Source: Avichristensenella sp031550455
Lineage (GTDB): Bacteria > Bacillota > Clostridia > Christensenellales > Aristaeellaceae
NCBI GenBank assembly: GCA_031550455.1
Contig: JAVBOQ010000220.1
Span: forward strand, 1 to 32,124
Reading direction: 5' to 3'
DNA length: 32,124 nt
Every line of letters starts with the position of its first letter. Positions within the stretch are counted from its first letter, which is position 1. Made by a program: the position numbers and the translations under genes. The notes under the pieces were generated by a model. It searched no databases and was not told the DNA's origin. It was given only the letters and a program-made list of their open reading frames with translations. Shown here one piece after another: positions 1-7,500 of this stretch.

Positions 1-1059
1 CTTTTTGATGATGTGGAACGTCGCCCGGTGCGGACAGCCGGGGCAGAGCACCGGCGGACGCGGCACGGCAAGCGGAGACGCGGCGGGTTCCGAATCGGTA
101 TCAAAGAGCGCGTTTCGCACCGCGCGCACGCCAAGCTCACCCTGCAGGCCGGTTTTGTCCTTGCCGGACGCTTTGATGCCGACCGCGTTCAGCGCGTCTT
201 CGAGGAACGGTTCGAGTTCCTCGATGACGACCAGCTTTTCGACCGACGCCGCGAACGCCCGGAGCGCGTCCATCGGCAGAGGGTAAACCATGCCGAGCTT
301 GAACGTCGACGCGTCGGGCGCGGCCTCGCGCACGTACGGATAGCACGCGCCGGAGCAGACGACGCCGAGCGCGCCGCTTCTCTTTTCCGCGCGGTTGATG
401 TCAAATGTGTTCGCGTCCCGCGCCATTTGTTTTTCCCGCGCCTCGACGACCGGATGGCGCTTTCTGGCGAACCCGGGCATCATCACGTACTTCTGCGGTT
501 CCTTTTCAAACGCCCTGACCGCCACTTCCGCGCGCGGCGCGAGCGTCACCGGCGAGCGCGCGTGGGCGATGCGCGTCGTTGTGCGGACGAACACGGGCGT
601 GTCGTACTTTTCGGACAGTTCAAACGCCAGCCTGATGAAATCCTTGCACTCCTGCGCGTCGGACGGCTCGAGCATCGGCACATGCGCGCTCCGCGCGTAG
701 TAGCGGCTGTCCTGCTCGTTCTGCGACGAGAACATCGCCGGGTCGTCCGCGACGACGACGACAAGGCCCGCGCGGATGCCGGTGTAGGCCGCCGTAAACA
801 AGGGGTCGGCCGCGACGTTGACGCCGACGTGCTTCATGCACGTCATCGCGCGCGCGCCGGCCATCGCCGCGCCGTACGCGACCTCCATCGCGACTTTTTC
901 GTTCGTCGCCCATTCCGCGTTGATCTCCGGATACTGCGCGACCGCCTCGGTGATCTCGGTCGACGGCGTGCCGGGATAGCTCGACACGACCAGCACGCCA
1001 GCCTCCCACGCGCCGCGCGCGATCGCCTCATTGCCCAGCAGCAATGCTTTTTCGCTCAT
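1..1059 (-). CDS. iorA: Indolepyruvate:ferredoxin oxidoreductase, alpha subunit (3' end outside window)
   Basis: This is the first 353 codons of the alpha subunit of the thiamine-diphosphate enzyme that oxidatively decarboxylates aryl-pyruvates to aryl-acetyl-CoA and reduces ferredoxin. The frame stays open to the window edge, and full-length family members have about 580-600 residues, so it is cut by the window and not broken. The N-terminus has the family block SSYPGTPSTEI and a conserved MKHVGVNVAADP stretch. The four-cysteine-type signature CPGCPHR lies at about residues 339-345, just before the edge. The ATG (1059-1057) overlaps the TGA of the upstream paaK gene as ATGA, which suggests translational coupling. 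The beta subunit gene would be expected just outside the window. It works with the neighbouring ligase in aromatic amino-acid fermentation. Confidence 0.93.
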   Translation of the reverse strand, partial: MSEKALLLGNEAIARGAWEAGVLVVSSYPGTPSTEITEAVAQYPEINAEWATNEKVAMEVAYGAAMAGARAMTCMKHVGVNVAADPLFTAAYTGIRAGLVVVVADDPAMFSSQNEQDSRYYARSAHVPMLEPSDAQECKDFIRLAFELSEKYDTPVFVRTTTRIAHARSPVTLAPRAEVAVRAFEKEPQKYVMMPGFARKRHPVVEAREKQMARDANTFDINRAEKRSGALGVVCSGACYPYVREAAPDASTFKLGMVYPLPMDALRAFAASVEKLVVIEELEPFLEDALNAVGIKASGKDKTGLQGELGVRAVRNALFDTDSEPAASPLAVPRPPVLCPGCPHRATFHIIKK

Positions 1060-2354
1060 ACTTTATCCCTCAAATCCGTGACGCGGCGCGCCTTGCCCTC
1101 GAAGCGCTTTAACGTGTTCGGCGACACCAGCCGCACGTCCACGTCGAGACCGAGCACCGAGCGCAGCTTTTCGTGCGTCTCTTTTTCGAGAGACTCCAAT
1201 TCGCTCCAGCGCTCGAGCAGCTCGCCGCTGACCAATTCGACCTTGACGGTCAGCCGGTCGAGGTAGTTTTGCCGCGTGACTTCGATTTCATAATGCGGGC
1301 CGATGCCGCGGATCGTAAGGAGCACCGCCTCGATCTGCGACGGGAACACGTTGACGCCGCGGATGATCAGCATATCGTCGCTGCGTCCCTTGATCTGCGC
1401 CATACGGACGCTTGTCCGGCCACAGGCGCACGGCTCGTAGACAAGGCTCGTGATGTCGCGCGTCCGGTAGCGCAGCATCGGCTGGCCGCGCTTGGTCAGC
1501 GTCGTGATGACCAGCTCGCCCGTTTCGCCGTCCGGCAGCACCTCGCCGGTCTTCGGGTCGATGATCTCCGGCAGGAAATGGTCTTCATTAAAATGCTGCC
1601 CCGCGAACGCGTCGCACTCGCCGGCGACGCCTGGGCCGATGATCTCGGTCAGGCCGTAGTTCTCCGTGGAGACGATGCCCCAGCGCCGCGAAAGCTCCCG
1701 GCGCATTTCGAGCGTGGAGCTTTCCGCGCCGAACAGGCCGATGCGCAGCTTCATGCCGTCCATCAGGCCGAGCTTTTCGGCGGCCTCGGCCAGATACATC
1801 GCGTACGACGGCGTCGCGACCAGCACCGTCGCGCCGAAATCGTGCATGACGGTGATCTGCCGCTCGGTGTTGCCGCCAGAAATCGGGATGATCGCCGCGC
1901 CGATCTTTTCCAGGCCGTAATGCAGCCCGAACGCGCCGGTGAACAGCGAATACCCAAACGAAATCTGCGCGATGTCGTCCTCGCGGACACCCGCGGCGGA
2001 CGCCAGCCGCGCGACGCACTCGGCCCAGACGTCCAGGTCGCCGCGCGTGTACCCGGCAACGATCGACTTGCCGGTGGTGCCGCTCGACGCGTGCAGCCGG
2101 ACGATTTCGCGCATCGGCACCGCGAGCAGGTTATACGGGTAATTCTCGCGCAGGTCGTCCTTGACCGTAAACGGCACGCGACGCAGGTCCTCGAGCGTCC
2201 GGATGTCTTCCGGATGAATGCCCATTTCATCAAACCGCCGCCGGTACAGCGGCGTGTTCGCGTAGCAACGCCGAACCGTGTCTTTCAGGCGGTCGAGCTG
2301 CAGCGCGCGCATTTCCTCGCGCGGCATCGTCTCCATATCGGGATTCCAGATCAT
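1056..2354 (-). CDS. paaK: Phenylacetate-CoA ligase
   Basis: This 432-residue AMP-forming ligase activates phenylacetate or a related aryl acid with ATP and CoA. It has the expected family length. The phosphate-binding loop SSGTTGKS lies at residues 90-97, the adenine-binding block ENYGLTEIIGPG near the middle, a YRTRDIT block after it, and the C-terminal lid block GRSDDMLIIRGVNVFPSQIE. The start is supported by GGGAGG seven bases upstream of the ATG and by the typical N-terminus MIWNPDMETM. It lies directly upstream of iorA with a 4-bp ATGA overlap. PaaK and IOR are commonly paired: the ligase and the oxidoreductase interconvert aryl-acids, aryl-CoA and aryl-pyruvates, with ATP gain in the catabolic direction. 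A TATAAT box lies about 95 bp upstream. Confidence 0.95.
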   Translation of the reverse strand: MIWNPDMETMPREEMRALQLDRLKDTVRRCYANTPLYRRRFDEMGIHPEDIRTLEDLRRVPFTVKDDLRENYPYNLLAVPMREIVRLHASSGTTGKSIVAGYTRGDLDVWAECVARLASAAGVREDDIAQISFGYSLFTGAFGLHYGLEKIGAAIIPISGGNTERQITVMHDFGATVLVATPSYAMYLAEAAEKLGLMDGMKLRIGLFGAESSTLEMRRELSRRWGIVSTENYGLTEIIGPGVAGECDAFAGQHFNEDHFLPEIIDPKTGEVLPDGETGELVITTLTKRGQPMLRYRTRDITSLVYEPCACGRTSVRMAQIKGRSDDMLIIRGVNVFPSQIEAVLLTIRGIGPHYEIEVTRQNYLDRLTVKVELVSGELLERWSELESLEKETHEKLRSVLGLDVDVRLVSPNTLKRFEGKARRVTDLRDKV

Positions 2355-2447
2355 ATGCGTCCTCCCATTCTACCGTCTTTCCGCTTTGGATAAAGCAAAG
2401 CCGCCCCGCCTGCCGTGCTACTGTCGTGGGCCGGGACTGACCGTATG

Positions 2448-2476
2448 ATTATACCGCACGATACGCGAAAAAGGAA
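2448..2476 (-). promoter_or_regulatory. Putative promoter of paaK-iorA
   Basis: A perfect TATAAT lies at 2453-2448 on the minus strand. A weak -35 candidate, TTCCTT (2476-2471), sits 17 bp upstream. It faces paaK and leaves a leader of roughly 85-90 nt. Confidence 0.55.
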
Positions 2477-2517
2477 GAAAGAAATTGCGGGAGGAAGGGA
2501 AAAATGAAGGCCTTGAA

Positions 2518-2553
2518 CGAAGGTCCAGGAGGAGGAGTCCCCCTGGACCTTCG
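2518..2553 (-). terminator. Rho-independent terminator after the URO-D-like gene
   Basis: A perfect 12-bp stem (2518-2529 pairs with 2542-2553) with a 12-nt loop begins 2 bp after the stop codon of the URO-D-like gene. The minus-strand sequence after it is only moderately T-rich (TTCAAGGCCTTCATTTTT). It separates this gene from the paaK promoter. Confidence 0.7.
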
Positions 2554-2555
2554 CC

Positions 2556-3662
2556 TTAGCGCCGCCCGTATTGCTGGATCACGCCCATCACGACCCGCAT
2601 GCTCTCGAGCAGGCTGCCGTTGTTGATCGAACCGGCTGTTGAGATATTGACGCCGCCATACAAAAGGCCGTCGGCGCAGTCGCGCTTTGTTTCTTCGATC
2701 AGTTTGGCGGTTTCATTGCGCATGAACGTCATCGGCGAGATGCAGCCGTCGATGCGGGCGTGCGGCAGGTGCCTGCGGATGTCCGGCGTGAGCACCGTCG
2801 GGCCGAAGTTAACGCCGTTCAAGTCAAGCCGGCCGAGGATCGGCAGCAGGTGGCCCATCGCACTGTCGGAGTGCTGATACCGCCGGTCGCCCGGGTTCGG
2901 GCTATAGTAGTCAAACAGTGTTTTGAGCACGGGATACCCGAACGCTTCGTACATTTCAGGCGACAAAAGGCAGCAGTTGTCGTCGTTGAAGCCGTAGCCG
3001 GGCAGCGACTGCGCGGTCACACCGGCCTCCTCGTCCATGACCTTCGCCATCGACAGCGCGGCGTGCGCGATCGCCCGGGAGAAGCGCTCGCAGAGCTCCG
3101 GCTCGTCAACCAGCAGGTACATCAGCGGTTCGACGCCGTAAATGGACGCGGCAAGCGTCACCGGGCCGCGGATGAACCGCACCGGTGACGGCATGAGGCC
3201 ATAGGTTTCAAAGATGCGCTTTTTTTCGCTCTCCCAATTGACCGGCAGCATGAACGCGCGAAAGTCCATCGTCTCGACGCGGTTCAGAATCTTTTCAAGC
3301 GCTTTTTCGTCCGGCGCGTCGCCTTCGAGCCATTCGGTGTGGTTGTGGTACAGATACCGCCCGCCGAACGCCTCGCCGATGCGCCGGATTTCCGGAAAAG
3401 AAGCGTCCTCCGGCGGGAACGATTCCTGCAGCAGGCGCAGACCGACGATCTTCTCGGCTTTGTCATTGTAACGTTTGTTCAGTTCGATCCGCCGCGCGCG
3501 CTGCTCGGGCTCCCAGGGATGGCCCGGTTCGCCGAGCTCGTCATAGACGCATTCGTCGCTCATGCGGATGCCGAGCGCAACCTGCGGCCCGTTGTGGAAA
3601 CAGTTATCCCGATGCGCGATTTCGTCGTCTTTCCAGAATTGCGCAACATCCAGGTCAATCAT
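2556..3662 (-). CDS. Uroporphyrinogen decarboxylase (URO-D) family protein
   Basis: This 368-residue single-domain protein has URO-D-like features: an early charged FWKDDE segment, RFIRGPVTLAASIYG in the middle, and the C-terminal LNGVNFGPTVL, HARIDGCISP and GGVNISTAGSINNGSL blocks. The family includes true HemE and many corrinoid or thiol methyltransferase relatives of the MtaA/CmuA kind; in Clostridia most lone copies belong to the second, poorly defined group. At the place where zinc-dependent relatives often carry H-x-C I read H264-S-D, so methyl-transfer chemistry is not assured. No corrinoid protein gene is adjacent. A longer open frame exists upstream, but the ATG at 3662 is preceded by GGAGAAAAGGAG and a -10 box lies inside the longer version. 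The gene has its own promoter and terminator, so it is probably monocistronic. Confidence 0.85.
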   Translation of the reverse strand: MIDLDVAQFWKDDEIAHRDNCFHNGPQVALGIRMSDECVYDELGEPGHPWEPEQRARRIELNKRYNDKAEKIVGLRLLQESFPPEDASFPEIRRIGEAFGGRYLYHNHTEWLEGDAPDEKALEKILNRVETMDFRAFMLPVNWESEKKRIFETYGLMPSPVRFIRGPVTLAASIYGVEPLMYLLVDEPELCERFSRAIAHAALSMAKVMDEEAGVTAQSLPGYGFNDDNCCLLSPEMYEAFGYPVLKTLFDYYSPNPGDRRYQHSDSAMGHLLPILGRLDLNGVNFGPTVLTPDIRRHLPHARIDGCISPMTFMRNETAKLIEETKRDCADGLLYGGVNISTAGSINNGSLLESMRVVMGVIQQYGRR

Positions 3663-3699
3663 CGTTCGTGCTCCTTTTCTCCGCTGTCCTGTCGCGTAC

Positions 3700-3705
3700 A
3701 GTATA
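3700..3705 (-). promoter_or_regulatory. Putative -10 box of the URO-D-like gene
   Basis: TATACT on the minus strand lies 37 bp upstream of the chosen start. No convincing -35 hexamer was found at 16-18 bp spacing. Its place inside the longer open frame supports the shorter start. Confidence 0.4.
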
Positions 3706-3718
3706 CCATATCCGGCAA

Positions 3719-3774
3719 AGGAGCGCACGGGTTTGTTGCGCTCCTGAATGGCGATTCATTTACGGGGAATCGCC
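3719..3774 (-). terminator. Two tandem hairpins ending the upstream minus-strand operon
   Basis: Two perfect inverted repeats sit between the 193-residue protein gene and the URO-D-like promoter. The first to be transcribed is an 8-bp stem (3750-3757 with 3767-3774), then a 9-bp stem (3719-3727 with 3737-3745). The second is followed by only TTT, so termination is plausible but the U-tract is short. Confidence 0.5.
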
Positions 3775-3788
3775 TGGGCGTTCCGCCT

Positions 3789-4370
3789 TCACACCGCGGT
3801 GACTTTTGTCCAATACCCGCCCTGCCAGGCAAAGCCTTCGAGGCCAGCGGGCGGTTCCGGGCCGTACGCGCCCGCGACGCCGTGCAGCACGGCCGTGACC
3901 CTGCCGTCCGCAAGGTATTGCCCCGCGATCCGCTCGGGCAGACCGGCCGCCGAAACGCGCGTGATCTGCCAGCCGACGGGTGGTTCCGCCTGTTTCGGGC
4001 GTTCGGCCGGTTTTTGCAAAACCGGTTTCGCATCCGGCGGCGGCTGTTTCACTTTGGGCCGCGCCGACGCGAACGACGCGCCCTCGCCGCCGACCAGCAC
4101 CGGTTTGCCGTTCTCGAAAATCGCCGCCCAGGTTTGGTTCGCGACCGCGTCCGCGCGCGCGTGAAATGTCGCCGCGCCCTTTGGCGCGCCGCCGAGTTCG
4201 TACGGTTCCGCGCCGTCTTTTCCAAAAAGCCGCGCCGACGCGCCTGCGCCGACGCCGCTCGCCCGGACTTCCACCGTGGCCTTTTCACCTGCGATTTCGA
4301 CGCGGATGAACCCGCCCGGCGCGCCGTCCTCGCGGCGCAGCAGCATTTGCCATCTGCGATACGCTCCCAT
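3789..4370 (-). CDS. Protein of unknown function, two beta-rich halves joined by a Pro/Lys linker
   Basis: I do not recognise this 193-residue protein with certainty. It opens with MGAYRRWQMLLRRED, then a beta-rich half with alternating hydrophobics and many Gly/Ala. A linker rich in Pro, Lys and Gln follows at about residues 100-135, then a second compact half with GWQITRVSAAGLPERIAGQY and a final aromatic GFAWQGGYWTKV. There is no signal peptide and no membrane segment. Small proteins with this kind of start are common in Clostridia, but I know of no function. The start at 4370 follows AAGGAGG with an 11-nt gap; upstream codons in the same frame are open but lack a ribosome site. It is the last gene of the DMT-methyltransferase group and is followed by tandem hairpins. 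Confidence 0.65.
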   Translation of the reverse strand: MGAYRRWQMLLRREDGAPGGFIRVEIAGEKATVEVRASGVGAGASARLFGKDGAEPYELGGAPKGAATFHARADAVANQTWAAIFENGKPVLVGGEGASFASARPKVKQPPPDAKPVLQKPAERPKQAEPPVGWQITRVSAAGLPERIAGQYLADGRVTAVLHGVAGAYGPEPPAGLEGFAWQGGYWTKVTAV

Positions 4371-4438
4371 AGGCAGGATCGCCTCCTTACAAGGAAGCGT
4401 ATGCCGTGGAGCGCGGCGGTAGGATAAGGCGTTTGAAA

Positions 4439-5194
4439 TCAGCGGGCGCGCGCGCGTATGTTGACGCTGAACGGGCACTGGGTGTTCGGTTCTGACAAAA
4501 GGATGGATTCGACGGAGAAGCCTGCGGCCTCGAGTTCGGCCCGATACCCGGAAACGGTCTTTGCCCGCGCCGGTACGAGCGGCATCCAGACATCGACTTC
4601 GCCGTCGCCGCGCCGAGCGGTTCGCTTCCCCGGCGTCTCATAGTCGTCGCCGGTGCGGGCAAGCCACGCATCGAACGATTCGACCGGGCCGTCGTACGCG
4701 TTTTCACGGTGGGATTCCCGAAAGAACAGCACCGGCGCGCCGGGCTTTAAGCAGGCGCGGAGGATATGGAGGTAGCGCGTCCGGTCGGCGTCGACGACGA
4801 GCATGTGAAAGCCCATCACGTCGAGCGCGGCGTCATACGGACCGCCGGGCCGCGGTTCCGTCATGTCGCCGAGCGCGGCGGACGCCTTGGGAAACGCGGC
4901 AAGCGCTTCTTGCGCCGCCTCAACGGCCGTGGGCGCGATGTCGAAGCCGCTGTACGCGCAGCCGAGGCGCGACAGGATTACGCCGGACGCGCCTTCGCCG
5001 CACGCGCATTCAATGACGCGCCGACCGGCGAGGCCGTTTTCCGAAACCCACCCGGCGAGCGTTTCTGAAAGATCGGCGTCGTCCGGCGTGTGGCCCCAGC
5101 CTTCGCCACCGGCCTCGCGGACAAGGCGATACCGGCGCTCATAGGCGAGGTAGTAGGCGTCCTGTTTCATGGCGCGGAGCGGCGCCTCGTCCAT
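4439..5194 (-). CDS. Class I SAM-dependent methyltransferase
   Basis: This 251-residue cytosolic protein has a Rossmann-like methyltransferase fold. Motif I is VIECACGEGASGV at about residues 60-72, with alanine and cysteine at positions that are usually glycine. The acidic end of strand 2 is SGFDIAPTAV. ALGDMTE follows, then the strand-4 block YDAALDVMGFHMLVV and LRACLKPGAPVLFF. The substrate cannot be inferred; the small C-terminal part has no clear specificity domain. The ATG is preceded by AGGAAAGGG. The gene starts 20 bp after the DMT transporter stop and shares its direction, so both are probably on one transcript. It could belong to the broad Methyltransf_11/25 groups. Confidence 0.85.
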   Translation of the reverse strand: MDEAPLRAMKQDAYYLAYERRYRLVREAGGEGWGHTPDDADLSETLAGWVSENGLAGRRVIECACGEGASGVILSRLGCAYSGFDIAPTAVEAAQEALAAFPKASAALGDMTEPRPGGPYDAALDVMGFHMLVVDADRTRYLHILRACLKPGAPVLFFRESHRENAYDGPVESFDAWLARTGDDYETPGKRTARRGDGEVDVWMPLVPARAKTVSGYRAELEAAGFSVESILLSEPNTQCPFSVNIRARAR

Positions 5195-5214
5195 GTCGGA
5201 TCACCCTTTCCTAA

Positions 5215-6114
5215 TCATACGGTTTGCGCGGCCCGTTTTTGTTTTCTGGATGCCGGAAGTTGCGCGAGCAGGATCGCGCCGAGCATCAGCAGCGCGCCGA
5301 CCCACTCGCGCGGCGTGAACAGTTCGCCGAGGAAAATCCAGCCGGAAAGCGCGGCAAATACGGATTCGAGGCTCATCAGAAGCGAGGCTACCGTCGGGTC
5401 GGTGCGCTTTTGCGCGATGATCTGCAGCGTATAGGCGACCGCGCTGGAGAACACGCCGGCGTACAAAAGCGGCCAGAGACAGGCCGAGAGCTGCGCGAGG
5501 CGCGGCGTTTCAAACAGGAGCGCCGTAATCAGGCTCAGCGCACCCGCGACGAGGAACTGGACGCAGGACATCATGACGCAGTCGGCGCGCCTTGAAAAAT
5601 GGCTGATGACGAGGATATGCGCCGTGTACAGGAACGCGCAGAGCAGCACGAACAGGTCGCCGCCGCTGATGGCCGTATCCCCCCGCATGCACAGCAGGTA
5701 CAGCCCGGCGGCCGCGACGGCCACGGCGATCCAGACATTCGGCGACGTGCGCCTGCGGAAAAAGAGGCCGACCAGCGGCACGAGGACGATGTACAGCGTC
5801 GTGATGAAAGCAGCCTTTCCGGCGGACGTTTCGACGAGGCCGAGCTGCTGGCTCGCGCTGGCCGCGAACAGCACCACGCCGCAGCAAAGGCCGCCCATCC
5901 ATGTCTGGCGGCGGACATCCGGCGCGGGCGCGCGGCCGCCGCGCCGAAACCAAAGGGCGACGGGCCACAGCGCGAGCGCCGCGATGAAGCTGCGCGCGGC
6001 GGTGAACGTCAGCGGGCCGATGTCGTCCATCGCGACGCGCTGCGCGACGAAGGCGGCGCCCCAGATCATCGCGGTCATTATCAGTAGCAGGTTGCCGATC
6101 CATTTTTGTTTCAT
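5215..6114 (-). CDS. DMT-superfamily transporter, EamA type
   Basis: This 299-residue integral membrane protein has about ten predicted helices arranged as two EamA repeats. Each repeat starts with a typical block: LLLIMTAMIWGAAFVAQRVAM at the N-terminus and LFVLLCAFLYTAHILVISHF near residue 155. The second repeat contains the family-typical AYTLQIIAQKRTDPTVASLLMSLESVFAALSG region. The family moves small metabolites or amino acids; the substrate is unknown. No Shine-Dalgarno sequence precedes the ATG: the six bases between the -10 box and the ATG are GCCGCC, so the mRNA is probably leaderless. It heads the group with the methyltransferase and the unknown protein, and it is divergent from the MFS gene. 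Confidence 0.92.
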   Translation of the reverse strand: MKQKWIGNLLLIMTAMIWGAAFVAQRVAMDDIGPLTFTAARSFIAALALWPVALWFRRGGRAPAPDVRRQTWMGGLCCGVVLFAASASQQLGLVETSAGKAAFITTLYIVLVPLVGLFFRRRTSPNVWIAVAVAAAGLYLLCMRGDTAISGGDLFVLLCAFLYTAHILVISHFSRRADCVMMSCVQFLVAGALSLITALLFETPRLAQLSACLWPLLYAGVFSSAVAYTLQIIAQKRTDPTVASLLMSLESVFAALSGWIFLGELFTPREWVGALLMLGAILLAQLPASRKQKRAAQTV

Positions 6115-6120
6115 GGCGGC

Positions 6121-6149
6121 AGTGTAGCATGTGCATGGATACTTGTCCA
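6121..6149 (-). promoter_or_regulatory. Promoter of the DMT operon, predicted leaderless
   Basis: Minus strand: TGGACA (6149-6144), a 17-bp spacer, then TACACT (6126-6121). The ATG follows 6 bp later (6114), so transcription should start at or beside the start codon. Confidence 0.6.
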
Positions 6150-6169
6150 GAGGGGGAGCGGATAGGGAC

Positions 6170-6200
6170 AGGGGGATTTCATTTACAATGAAATCCCCCT
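6170..6200. repeat. Perfect 13-bp inverted repeat between divergent promoters
   Basis: AGGGGGATTTCAT (6170-6182) pairs with ATGAAATCCCCCT (6188-6200) around a 5-nt loop. Neither side has a T-tract, and each flank carries an outward promoter, so it is more likely a regulator site or DNA cruciform than a terminator. Confidence 0.75.
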
Positions 6201-6220
6201 ACCTCCCACGCGATTGCCCG

Positions 6221-6248
6221 TTGACTTTTTGAAAAGAATCAGTACGAT
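6221..6248 (+). promoter_or_regulatory. Promoter of the MFS gene, predicted leaderless
   Basis: TTGACT (6221-6226), a 16-bp spacer and TACGAT (6243-6248). The ATG at 6255 is six bases after the -10 box and no ribosome site is present. Confidence 0.55.
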
Positions 6249-6254
6249 AGTACC

Positions 6255-7442
6255 ATGCAGCAGCGTGGATGGGCGGCCCGGGAATTTCGGTCTTCGCGGA
6301 ACATCGCGATGATCGCGTTCTACCTGATCTATTTCTCAACCTACAGCATCACGACGTTCCTGCCGAAGTATTTCGGCGAGATTGGCCTGACGGACGCGCA
6401 GATCGGCGTTCTGATGGCCGTGCCGACGGTTGCCGGCGTGCTGCTGCAACCGTATTGGGGCATATTGACCGACCGCGCGAAAACCAAGCGGCGGGTGCTT
6501 GCCGGGCTGCTGCTGGCGCTTTCCGCCGCGTGCTTTGTAATCGACCGGCTGACGGGCTTTGCGGCGCTGCTGACCGGCATGACCGCGTACATGGTGATCT
6601 CGCTGCCGATCTCGCCCGCCTACACGGCGATCGCGCTGGAATACCTTGAGGGCCAGGGCAGGCCGTACGGTCCGGTGCGGCTGCTCGGGACGGTCGGGTT
6701 CCAGATCGGCGCGCTGGCAACCGGTGCGCTGCTGGTCGGAAGCCTGTCGGGCCTTTTTAAGCTGATCGGCGTGATCTATCTTTTGTCCTGCTTGGCGGCG
6801 TGCCGCATGCCTGCGGTCGCGGGACACCAGCACGGGCGGACAAAGGTGCCGATGCGCGAGCTGACGCGCGACCGCCACTTTAACTGGCTGCTTTTGATGG
6901 TGTTCATCGTAAGCGTGACGCAGCAGTTCTACTTGTCATTCTTCTCAAAATACATGGGCGACATAGGCGTCGGCAACCTGATGACCGGCGCGATGCTGCT
7001 GGGATCGGTTCTGCTGGAGCTGCCGTTTTTGCTGTTCGGTGACCGGCTGGCGAAGAAACTGAGCGTATGGGACTGGCTGCTGATCGGCTTTTTGCTCAAC
7101 GCGATCCGCTGGATCGGGCTGGCGGCGTTTCAGAACGAGTGGCTGCTGGTGCTCGCGCAGATTCCGGCGGTGTCGATCATGGCGTGCTTTGAGTTTTTTC
7201 CGGCGCTGTACATCAACCGGCGCGTGCCCGACGCGCTGAAGGGATCGGCGCAGGCGCTGCTGATGCTGGTCGCGTTCGGCGTCAGCAAGGTCGTCGGGAG
7301 CCTGGCGGGCGGCGTCGCAGCGCAGTGGTTCGGCATCCGGGCGGTGTTCGGGTTCAACGGCGCGCTGCTGATCGCGGCGGGTCTGCTGCTGATCCCGACG
7401 GTGCGGCGGATGAAACGGGAGGAAGCCGAAACAACCGCATGA
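6255..7442 (+). CDS. MFS transporter (MFS_1-like, LacY/NupG-type fold)
   Basis: This 395-residue, twelve-helix transporter has the signatures of the MFS_1-like group. LPKYFGEIGLTDAQIGVLMAV is followed by a loop-2/3 motif GILTDRAKTKRR at about residues 73-85, and a diagnostic GPVRLLGTVGFQIGAL block at about residue 137. The second half has IPAVSIMACFEFFPALYIN. Relatives carry sugars, nucleosides or phenylpropionate; the substrate is unassigned here. The chosen ATG sits six bases behind a -10 box with no ribosome site, and the next in-frame ATG also has none. The gene is first in a plus-strand run with a DMT transporter 58 bp downstream. A 21-bp palindrome covers its stop codon. Confidence 0.9.
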   Translation: MQQRGWAAREFRSSRNIAMIAFYLIYFSTYSITTFLPKYFGEIGLTDAQIGVLMAVPTVAGVLLQPYWGILTDRAKTKRRVLAGLLLALSAACFVIDRLTGFAALLTGMTAYMVISLPISPAYTAIALEYLEGQGRPYGPVRLLGTVGFQIGALATGALLVGSLSGLFKLIGVIYLLSCLAACRMPAVAGHQHGRTKVPMRELTRDRHFNWLLLMVFIVSVTQQFYLSFFSKYMGDIGVGNLMTGAMLLGSVLLELPFLLFGDRLAKKLSVWDWLLIGFLLNAIRWIGLAAFQNEWLLVLAQIPAVSIMACFEFFPALYINRRVPDALKGSAQALLMLVAFGVSKVVGSLAGGVAAQWFGIRAVFGFNGALLIAAGLLLIPTVRRMKREEAETTA

Positions 7443-7456
7443 ACCGGGTTCATGCG
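7436..7456. repeat. 21-bp palindrome over the MFS stop codon
   Basis: CGCATGAACC (7436-7445), one central G, and GGTTCATGCG (7447-7456) form a near-complete palindrome that includes the TGA stop. No T-run follows. The arm CGCATGAAC recurs as the stem of the MATE terminator at 29494-29515. Confidence 0.7.
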
Positions 7457-7500
7457 TCGGCGAAACCGCTCAAACGTGAATTATGGAGGGATTTCCCCGG

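Noticed and set aside
13..1266. Long plus-strand open frame (417 codons) at the left edge
   Set aside because: It lies antisense to iorA and the end of paaK, is Arg/His-rich with no motif, and arises from GC-rich third positions of the real minus-strand genes.
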